From positions 124,001 to 188,000 of the forward strand of contig NZ_JAEUWU010000004.1 in the NCBI RefSeq assembly GCF_019754945.1: a stretch of DNA of 64,000 bases, in the 5' to 3' direction. The notes under the pieces were generated by a model. That model worked only from the letters and a program-made list of their open reading frames with translations, did no database searches and was not told where the DNA came from. Every line of letters begins with the position of its first letter. Position 1 is the first letter of the stretch. Of the stretch, positions 57,497 through 64,000 are shown in pieces. Source of the DNA: Corynebacterium pseudokroppenstedtii. Its GTDB lineage: Bacteria > Actinomycetota > Actinomycetes > Mycobacteriales > Mycobacteriaceae. The position numbers were made by a program, and so were the translations under genes.

Positions 57497-58747
57497 TTAT
57501 TTATTAATCGATTCACGACGACGGGACATCCACCACGTCTGAACAAGCGGCACCGCGGCAGCCAACGTCCATCCGAGAATAATGTCGAAAACGTAGTGCT
57601 CAGCGAAGAAAACCAACGCAAATCCCATTGTTAGCGCGTAAATCAACGCAACACTTCCCCATTTCCACCGACGACGGCTGAAGAGAAAAGTAGCGAAATA
57701 CATCGTTATTCCGGCATGCAAGGACGGAATCGCCGACACTAAATTCGACGACGCTTGTGCTTTAGCGAGCGGGCCTTCCCCCTCCGGAACAGGCTCCACG
57801 GGGCCTAAGGTCGGACCATCAGTGCGCGCTTCACGTCTAGCGCCATCCTGAAAATCTTTGACGCCCTCGGCCAGCCCGAAGGGGGCAATCTGGCTCCACG
57901 CATGGGCGGTAAGGCGTTCAACCCACGGCTCAGGAGAGTCGTTCTTATTGTTAACTGGCCCCAAGATAGAGCCCTCACCAGCGTGTTCAGCGGAAAACAT
58001 GCACGGCGTGTGGGACGGTTGGTCGGCGACGTCAGCAGGGGTGCATCGCGCGGCCGCCCACGGAGGAGCCGCGGGAACAAAAACATAAATTCCCAAACCA
58101 ATAAATGAAACGGCAAGCAAACCAACAATGTAGCGCCGAAATTCCGCGCGCGACCGCAGCCATTCAATAAAAGCAACCGTATAGGGCATGAAGAAATACG
58201 AGGAATACACGGCCATGAGAATGAATTCCCACCAGGGCGCATGCGCGTAGCGCCAATGCTCCTGAAGCCACACATTCGGCAAGGTCCCGCCGAAGAGCCA
58301 GCGATCAACGTCGGGGGCCAAGTGCCACTGGACCGGGATCCCCATCCAGCTGACGACCGTTTTGATGCCGCGGTATGCAAGCAAGAAGAGAATGAACGGG
58401 CCCCAGTCCACCAGGATGTAGGCCAGACGGCTGTGACCCAACGAATAGATTGCGAAACCGACAAAAAGCAGTGGGATGACGAAGGATCCCACTTCCGACC
58501 AGCCAGCGAGCACACCGATCGCACAGACAACCACTGCCCATAGGGTCATTCCCACACGCCGCGTCGTGACTAATTGATCCTGCGAGAGGGACCGTAACCA
58601 CGGAAGCCGATAGCGATACGTACCTTTGTCGGCGAACCGACGTCGGCAATGATCAGTCCACCGCTCCTTCACCGACCGATCACCGTCGGATCGGTCCTGG
58701 CGAGCCTGATCATTTTTCTGGTCGGGGTAAATGTCAGTCGCTGTCAC
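57497..58747 (-). CDS. PAP2/AUR1-type membrane phosphatase or transferase
   Basis: About 416 residues, with six or more helices. The phosphatase-like motifs AIPSLHAGITMYFATFLF and FAEHYVFDIILGW are the C2 and C3 signatures of the PAP2/inositolphosphotransferase (AUR1) group, which acts on phospholipids or polyprenyl phosphates at the membrane. I choose GTG 58747, preceded by GGGAGG and overlapping the upstream PrsW-family stop (GTGA, 4 nt); the open frame to 58906 would overlap that gene widely. Possible lipid-phosphate role is inferred. Confidence 0.85.
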   Translation of the reverse strand: MTATDIYPDQKNDQARQDRSDGDRSVKERWTDHCRRRFADKGTYRYRLPWLRSLSQDQLVTTRRVGMTLWAVVVCAIGVLAGWSEVGSFVIPLLFVGFAIYSLGHSRLAYILVDWGPFILFLLAYRGIKTVVSWMGIPVQWHLAPDVDRWLFGGTLPNVWLQEHWRYAHAPWWEFILMAVYSSYFFMPYTVAFIEWLRSRAEFRRYIVGLLAVSFIGLGIYVFVPAAPPWAAARCTPADVADQPSHTPCMFSAEHAGEGSILGPVNNKNDSPEPWVERLTAHAWSQIAPFGLAEGVKDFQDGARREARTDGPTLGPVEPVPEGEGPLAKAQASSNLVSAIPSLHAGITMYFATFLFSRRRWKWGSVALIYALTMGFALVFFAEHYVFDIILGWTLAAAVPLVQTWWMSRRRESINK

Positions 58748-59637
58748 ACAACCTCCCACGGGGACGCCGGTTTCTGGTGCGACGTCGACCGTGACCACAC
58801 GATCAGCGACAGCAATCCGAGCACGCTGATGAATACGACGCCGACGTGCAGGATCCACACGGATGTCCCATCCCACACAGCGTGCAAAATGACCGCGGTC
58901 ACCCATGCCCAGACAAACACCCGTCGGCCATTGCTCGGTTTGGGCGTATCAGCGCACCGCCACAATGCCCACACCGTGAACCCTGTCCACGCCACGTGCC
59001 CCGCCGGGGACAAGAGTCCGCGCAGCAGCAGTGTCGCGCTCACGGCATCCACATTCCCGTGCGTGGCAATCAGCGCGTTGAGGCCGTATCCCATCGTTTC
59101 CAACACGGCGAACCCCGCACCAGAGGCGACACCCAATACGACGCCCATTCCCGCGGTTCGACGACGCCCCCACAGGTAAATCACACCGGGGACGATGAGC
59201 TTGGCCGTTTCCTCGATGACGGCCACAGCCAGCATGCCTAACCAGGGCATGCGGTGGAGCACGTCGAACTCCAGCGAACCTGCAGTAGTTGTACCGACGA
59301 TTCCGCCGAACACAGCGGTGAGCGCAACCAGCCCCTCGTGGCCGTGTACGCGCTGGTCGGCAGCGTAGGCAACAAAGAGCACAGCCAGCGGAACCGTGAC
59401 CGCACCGATGAGGAGCAGCGTCGGAAAGAGATTGAGGTTATCCGTCCGAACCATGACGCGCATGACGACGGAGTAGGCGATAACGCCGACCACGAGGGTC
59501 ACCAGCCCCCATCCGACGCCTCGGCGGCGCGACGATCCCGAGGGGCTACTAACACCGCCCGAATATGGGCCTCCGGAATACGGACCGGGGGACGACGGTC
59601 CCTGCGATGATGAACCCCGAGGGGAAGAAAAGCTCAC
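58744..59637 (-). CDS. PrsW-family intramembrane metalloprotease
   Basis: A 297-residue membrane protein with a Ser/Gly/Pro-rich N-terminus (to about 38) and about eight helices. Catalytic-type residues: E142-E143 with K146 (VAVIEETAKL), E180 (GFAVLETMGYG), H214 (PAGHVAWTG), and H252 with D255 (LHAVWDG). PrsW proteins cleave membrane anti-sigma factors or other membrane targets. The stop overlaps the start of the PAP2/AUR1 gene (GTGA), so the two are translated together. The target is unknown. Confidence 0.9.
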   Translation of the reverse strand: MSFSSPRGSSSQGPSSPGPYSGGPYSGGVSSPSGSSRRRGVGWGLVTLVVGVIAYSVVMRVMVRTDNLNLFPTLLLIGAVTVPLAVLFVAYAADQRVHGHEGLVALTAVFGGIVGTTTAGSLEFDVLHRMPWLGMLAVAVIEETAKLIVPGVIYLWGRRRTAGMGVVLGVASGAGFAVLETMGYGLNALIATHGNVDAVSATLLLRGLLSPAGHVAWTGFTVWALWRCADTPKPSNGRRVFVWAWVTAVILHAVWDGTSVWILHVGVVFISVLGLLSLIVWSRSTSHQKPASPWEVV

Positions 59638-59647
59638 GAGTACCTCT

Positions 59648-61375
59648 CTAAGAACAGGTTATTTTTGGCGAAGGATCATATTTGGTTGTCGTTGTATTAC
59701 GGGAAATTTCCTGCCCGGTGGATAACGACGTCACAACCCGTGTATCCGTCACAGTGAATCCCTGAGACCCCGACGACGGATGACAATCCGGACCTGACAA
59801 TTGTTGTGACGACGGGCTCGTAAAGTTTGTTTTCTCCCCCTGAATAGAATCCACTTTCACCTGTGGAATGCCCTTAATCTGCACAGTAATATCGTCATCA
59901 CCCGTGAATGCTTTAATCATGACCGGCGTATCAAAAGGGTTTTTAAATTTTAAGTCAATGGCGCCTTCATAGACGGTGGCTTCTCGGCCCGCTGGGTATC
60001 GGGAAATGTAATAACTGTGGGGCGTGTGTGCCACATCGGTCATTCCCGCGAAATAGGTGGCGTTATAAAGCGTCGTAGCAAACTGGCTGATTCCCCCGCC
60101 AACCCCTTCATCCGAATGGCCATTTTTAATGATGCCTGCTTTCACGAATCCCTGCGCTTCCCCACGAGGGCCCGTGAATCCATTCAGACTAAAGGTTTGG
60201 CCTGGCGAAACGATGGCACCATTCACCATTTCCGCCACGCGGCGAATATTGACTCCGGAATCCGCCGCATATCCCCCCGTCGTGAATTCCCCCATCGTTT
60301 CGCGGAAGTCGGCCTTTTCCGCGATCTCCGTGGTAAACGTCGCTTTATCGTCCGTGTAGGCGACGTCGTAGTCACGGACAGTCGTATTCGTCAATTTCCC
60401 TTGCAAATCATCGAGGGTTTTTGACCAGTTAATACTCACCCCATCTTGGCTAGGCGAGGTCACCGTGACCGAACCGTCGTCGCCAATAAGGACATCGGCG
60501 TCCTTCTTTGTCCGCTCGGTGGAACTTAATTGCGAGGAAAGGATTGACTTCGCGGCGCTGTCGTCGTAATCGGCGGTGAAATGGTCACCATCGGCCCGGA
60601 AGGTGACGATCTGCCCCATATCTTCTGGAGCAATAATTCCACTCACATCATCACGGCCTTTAAAAATTAACGGGCCGGAGACAACCTTATTAAGGACATC
60701 CCGCTCGGCCTGCTTAACCGCTTTTTCGCCGATTTCAGGCTCAACTTCTTCAGCCGGGATCTCCACGACGCGAGTGGTGTTCAACCAATGTTTAGAGACA
60801 TTCTCGGCCAGCTCATCATGGTTAATCTTTTGACCAGTGACCGGATCTTTAACATCGGCTTTACCGTCGGAACCAATAGAGAGTTCAGCGTTAACGGGCT
60901 CCCGGGTGAGTTCTTTATCGACACGCTGGAGTGCATTGTCTAAGGAACCCTCATCAACATCGTTAACAATGCCGACTTCACGGGTTTTCCAAAATGACTC
61001 AATCCTGGTCCACGGATTCTTCGGTTGATGGCCGGCGTTCTCAATCGTCTGATCCCAATCCACTCGTAAACCGGACATCGTCGGATCAAGTGACGAGGTC
61101 ATATCGCCAGCTGTGATAGAGACAGGCTCGCGAACCTTATCTCCTAGTTCATTGCGGAGCATAGTGTCCGCACTTGTTTTACTCATTCCACCAATGGCGA
61201 CGCCGCCGACCTTGACGCCGCGGGGAACTTGCCCCTGGCTCATCACTAAATCAGTGGCATATGCAATTCCCGCCATCAGCAACAGGAAAAGCAGAAAACC
61301 TAGTGACCACCAGGCAGCACGGTGATGTTTTCGTCCGGGGCCAGCGGACGTACGCGCGTGTTTACTACTAGACAC
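59648..61375 (-). CDS. VanW family cell-wall-associated protein
   Basis: A 575-residue protein with a basic N-terminus, a membrane helix (WWSLGFLLFLLLMAGIAYATDLV, about 22-44), peptidoglycan-binding-like repeats in the middle (VRVDWDQTIENA-type segments with SINWSKTLDDLQG), and a VanW domain (INIRRVAEMVNGAIVSPGQTFSLNGFTGPRGEAQGF, then GVGGGISQFATTLYNATYFAG). VanW proteins are associated with vancomycin-resistance gene clusters in some genera but their role is unclear. Likely located outside the membrane. It is the first gene of the VanW-PrsW-PAP2 minus-strand set; PrsW starts 10 bp downstream of it. Confidence 0.93.
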   Translation of the reverse strand: MSSSKHARTSAGPGRKHHRAAWWSLGFLLFLLLMAGIAYATDLVMSQGQVPRGVKVGGVAIGGMSKTSADTMLRNELGDKVREPVSITAGDMTSSLDPTMSGLRVDWDQTIENAGHQPKNPWTRIESFWKTREVGIVNDVDEGSLDNALQRVDKELTREPVNAELSIGSDGKADVKDPVTGQKINHDELAENVSKHWLNTTRVVEIPAEEVEPEIGEKAVKQAERDVLNKVVSGPLIFKGRDDVSGIIAPEDMGQIVTFRADGDHFTADYDDSAAKSILSSQLSSTERTKKDADVLIGDDGSVTVTSPSQDGVSINWSKTLDDLQGKLTNTTVRDYDVAYTDDKATFTTEIAEKADFRETMGEFTTGGYAADSGVNIRRVAEMVNGAIVSPGQTFSLNGFTGPRGEAQGFVKAGIIKNGHSDEGVGGGISQFATTLYNATYFAGMTDVAHTPHSYYISRYPAGREATVYEGAIDLKFKNPFDTPVMIKAFTGDDDITVQIKGIPQVKVDSIQGEKTNFTSPSSQQLSGPDCHPSSGSQGFTVTDTRVVTSLSTGQEISRNTTTTKYDPSPKITCS

Positions 61376-61455
61376 AGCGATTAGCTTATATGCACTAACC
61401 CCGTACCTAAACTAAGAGACCTACACTGGGACCGTATCTACCGAGAGGATTTCCA

Positions 61456-61998
61456 ATGTCTGACACCACTTCAGCTCACACAGAACCGACGAATCAAGCC
61501 CCCGACGCCAACAACGGGGGCCACAAAGACACCATGCTCATCGCCTACGATGGCTCCGTCGAAGCGAAGCGGGCACTGGAATATGCGGGCCGCTTCCTCA
61601 GCACCCCGCGCGCGTACATTTTGACGGCATGGGAGCCACTGCAGCACCAAGCTAATCGTGGCGTCGGCGCATCCATGGCTGGCGCTATTTACCAGCCTGC
61701 CGACAACCCCGAGGACGGCGACCCCGCCCACGCCGAAGCCCTTCAGACGTGCAAAGAAGGGGTGCAGATCGCCCGCGAGAACGGCTTCGAGGCAGAACCG
61801 TTCTTGGTGGAGTCCGCCACCACCATCTGGAGCGCCATCGTCGACGCCGCCGAAGAGCTGCACGCTGACGTCATCGTGTCCGGTACACGGGGCCTCACTG
61901 GGTTCAAGTCGCTCTTCCAGGCCAGTGTGTCGGATAACGTGTTGCGTCACTCCGGCAAGCCGGTGCTTATCGTTCCTCCGCTTCCCGACAGCAAGTAG
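61456..61998 (+). CDS. Universal stress protein (UspA family)
   Basis: A 180-residue cytoplasmic protein with the Usp fold: MLIAYDGSVEAKRALEYAGRF (residues 27-47), and the ATP-binding-type segment ADVIVSGTRGLTGFKSLFQASVSDNVLRHSGKPVLIV (residues about 139-175). GTRGLTG with the later S-V-S-type segment suggests an ATP-binding Usp. Ser/Thr/Pro/Asn-rich N-terminus to residue 25. Start ATG 61456 with GAGAGGA upstream. Divergent from the VanW gene. Confidence 0.93.
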   Translation: MSDTTSAHTEPTNQAPDANNGGHKDTMLIAYDGSVEAKRALEYAGRFLSTPRAYILTAWEPLQHQANRGVGASMAGAIYQPADNPEDGDPAHAEALQTCKEGVQIARENGFEAEPFLVESATTIWSAIVDAAEELHADVIVSGTRGLTGFKSLFQASVSDNVLRHSGKPVLIVPPLPDSK

Positions 61999-62148
61999 TT
62001 GCGATCCGGGGCACATCGCTGGGCACCCTGATACCCACCAAAGCCCGCCTGGTGCCCGCCCGGTGCCCCGGCGACTAGGACAGGAAGTAGACGCAGATCG
62101 TATCCCCCACCTAGGGTTAGAACATCACACCGTCGATGAGGAGAGTCC

Positions 62149-63471
62149 GTGAATGCGAACGCGGGTGGCCGCAGCGTCTTGTCCAGACTTCCCGGTAGCA
62201 CGTTCGGCGCACGGCACCGCCGAGCCATCACTCGCAGCTCCTTATGCGCCGGCGCCATTTTATTAGTCATTGCCATTGCCGCGCCGACGTTCATTGTCCC
62301 CTCGCTCAAGGAATTGCCGGCAAACATCGATTACGACGTGTCCACGGCACCAACCCGGGGGATCCTCATCGACTCGGCGGCGTTTAAGGCCAGTCATCCC
62401 TCCGCGTCTCATTCCTTGGACCCGGCCTGCGTCGGGCAATCCATGCCGACGCGCTGCTACATCGAAACAGACGTGCCGCTGCGGGCGAGTGAAAAAGTGA
62501 CGACGGCGTCGTCGTCGAAAAAAACGACGACGCTTCGCGCAGTATCGACGCTGTACGCCGGAGACCTGGACACCCCGGAAAGGAAGAGCGGATCGGACGC
62601 GAAGGGGCAGGTAGACGCGAATAATGAGATCGGATCGATCCACGATGAGGTCGTGCTGAACCGACACACGGCATTCCCCTCGAAAAAGCCTCAGTCCTCT
62701 CTAGCGATGGATCTATCCGCCTTGGGGATGGGCGACGATGTGAAGATATCCACCAATGATTTCGTTCGCGATGGCTACCAGTTTCGATTCCCGTTTGGAT
62801 CCGAGCGGCGGTCGTATCGATTCTTCGACGCTGCCACCGGCACCGCGACCCCCATCGACTTTGTGAACGCGATTCAACAGCGCGGAAAGGATGTGTATTC
62901 GAAGGGAATTGATGTTTACCAATTCAGCCAGGACCTGGGGCCCGTCAACCTTTATGACGCGCAACGACGGCTCATGGACAATGCGGGCACTGCGTCTGAT
63001 GAGCAGCGGCAGGAATTGGAGAGGCTTCGGCGGAATATTCCAGCATCCTCGTGGGGATTGAGTTCTGGTGCCCCCATTCAAATGGATCCTTATTATGTGG
63101 CTACCCGAACGATAAATGTTGAACCAGCTACCGGAATAATAACGGATAATTCGGTCACGTTATGGGTTTTTTATGCCCAAAATTACAATGAAGCAAAAAC
63201 AATTAAGGAGAATCAGGATAAAGAATTAGCCTCTCCTTCTCGGACTATGCTTCACTTCGATGCTCAGTGGGATGACCGTACGAAAGAAGCCCGGCTACAC
63301 GATATTCAGAAAGTGATTAAGCCGCTCAATATCTGGAGTAAGGCAGTGCCCTGGGTAACCGGCGTGAGCGGGATGATCTTAATCCTGGCTGGGTTGTACT
63401 TGTATTTCGACGCTCGACAAGCCATCCGCCGGCCTGGGGGGAAGTCTCCGGAAACCCCTCATTCGCTCTAA
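62149..63471 (+). CDS. DUF3068 family membrane-anchored protein
   Basis: A 440-residue protein with an N-terminal helix (SLCAGAILLVIAIAAPTFIV, residues about 31-50), a long outside domain, and a second helix near the C-terminus (VTGVSGMILILAGLYLYFDA, about 400-420). The topology fits the actinobacterial DUF3068 family, of unknown function. GTG start with GAGGAG 5-6 nt upstream. Isolated; the universal stress protein gene precedes it. Confidence 0.85.
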   Translation: MNANAGGRSVLSRLPGSTFGARHRRAITRSSLCAGAILLVIAIAAPTFIVPSLKELPANIDYDVSTAPTRGILIDSAAFKASHPSASHSLDPACVGQSMPTRCYIETDVPLRASEKVTTASSSKKTTTLRAVSTLYAGDLDTPERKSGSDAKGQVDANNEIGSIHDEVVLNRHTAFPSKKPQSSLAMDLSALGMGDDVKISTNDFVRDGYQFRFPFGSERRSYRFFDAATGTATPIDFVNAIQQRGKDVYSKGIDVYQFSQDLGPVNLYDAQRRLMDNAGTASDEQRQELERLRRNIPASSWGLSSGAPIQMDPYYVATRTINVEPATGIITDNSVTLWVFYAQNYNEAKTIKENQDKELASPSRTMLHFDAQWDDRTKEARLHDIQKVIKPLNIWSKAVPWVTGVSGMILILAGLYLYFDARQAIRRPGGKSPETPHSL

Positions 63472-63642
63472 TCGTGCGAGCACGTGAGCTATTTGACCGC
63501 TCTTCTACTTGACCAAAATCACAGTCATTAGAAATGTCACACCGCGTTAGCGGGCTCAGAATAGCGTCGGGCCTGCCGGTAGTCCTAATCTGTTTTCGGC
63601 TTATCATCACAAAAATTAAAATTGCACTGAACGGAGTGACTG

Positions 63643-64000
63643 ATGATTTGGTTTCATCTCCTTATCGTTCTTGCCTTCATTATTCTGGGGGCTCGTTTCG
63701 GGGGAATTGGCATTGGATTCGCGGGTGCAGCAGGTGTCCTGGTACTCGCTATCACCGGGGTCTCAACATCGACAGACGATATTCCGTGGGCTGTTATCGG
63801 AATCATCATGGCTGTTATTTGCACCGTGGCCGCGCTGCAGGTAGCCGGGTCGATGGATTACTTGGTTCATCTGACCGAAAGACTCTTGCGTAAGCATCCG
63901 CAACAGATCGTCTACTTATCTCCCCTGGTCACGTTCGTCATGTCGCTTCTGTGCGGAACTGGCCACACCGCATATTCCGTCATCCCGATCATTGTCGACG
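63643..64000 (+). CDS. Anaerobic C4-dicarboxylate transporter, Dcu-type (partial, cut by window end)
   Basis: An open frame from ATG 63643 (with GGAGTGACTG upstream) runs off the window end after 119 codons. It reads LIVLAFIILGARFGGIGIG and WAVIGIIMAVICTVAALQVAG, then TFVMSLLCGTGHTAYSVIPI, the N-terminal features of DcuA/DcuB. These carriers exchange or take up fumarate, malate, aspartate and succinate under oxygen-limited conditions. The subtype cannot be decided from this fragment. Confidence 0.85.
   Translation, partial: MIWFHLLIVLAFIILGARFGGIGIGFAGAAGVLVLAITGVSTSTDDIPWAVIGIIMAVICTVAALQVAGSMDYLVHLTERLLRKHPQQIVYLSPLVTFVMSLLCGTGHTAYSVIPIIVD

Noticed and set aside
57497..58906. PAP2/AUR1 gene start at 58906
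   Set aside because: It would overlap the PrsW gene by 160 bp with non-family sequence; GTG 58747 with GGGAGG fits the GTGA overlap.

Overview
The window looks like a chromosomal segment of a moderately GC-rich Corynebacterium or close relative. Evidence: a GH76 mannanase-type protein, a DUF3068 protein, a DUF1023 hydrolase beside an EspC-like small protein, a dnaJ-hspR pair with HAIR-type HspR boxes, AlaT, a one-polypeptide pyruvate carboxylase and a mycobacterial-type dCTP deaminase. The species is not determined.

Region 1 (1-8217) is an accessory, defence-type island. An apparently intact type III restriction-modification pair (mod-res, stop and start overlapping by 1 nt) sits among broken genes: a BRO-N-like phage fragment, an Abi_2-type abortive-infection pseudogene, an HTH_26-type regulator with two single-base frameshifts directly abutting mod, and a T5orf172/GIY-YIG nuclease split by one frameshift.

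Region 2 (8218-23835) is largely core. It holds an aldo/keto reductase with its MerR regulator and a 19-bp-spacer MerR-type promoter, GH76, a SPOUT methyltransferase, pyrE, a membrane-anchored protein, and gcvP-gcvT-gcvH behind a tandem glycine riboswitch. A rhodanese with Ser at the usual catalytic Cys position and clpB with an HspR box follow.

Region 3 (23836-38299) has a three-gene ABC exporter-like cassette, a small membrane protein, a nitrilase-family amidase, a TauE/SafE exporter, the EspC-like/DUF1023 pair, putA and pyc. The last two feed proline carbon and pyruvate into the TCA cycle.

Region 4 (38300-46902) is the DnaK chaperone region. The familiar dnaK-grpE-dnaJ-hspR order is interrupted: dnaK-grpE ends at a good terminator, then come a PTS EIIC-type permease and a cluster of 32-bp repeats, then dnaJ-hspR with its own HspR box. 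A globin/ferredoxin-reductase-like gene overlaps the end of hspR.

Region 5 (46903-64000) has stress and envelope genes (DUF488, GlsB-type protein, a Ser/Gln-rich membrane-anchored protein), alaT, YibE/F, UDP-glucose dehydrogenase, dcd, tRNA-Gly(CCC) and an MFS transporter. An envelope cluster follows (VanW protein, PrsW protease, PAP2/AUR1 protein), then a universal stress protein, a DUF3068 protein, and the start of a Dcu-type C4-dicarboxylate transporter cut by the window edge.
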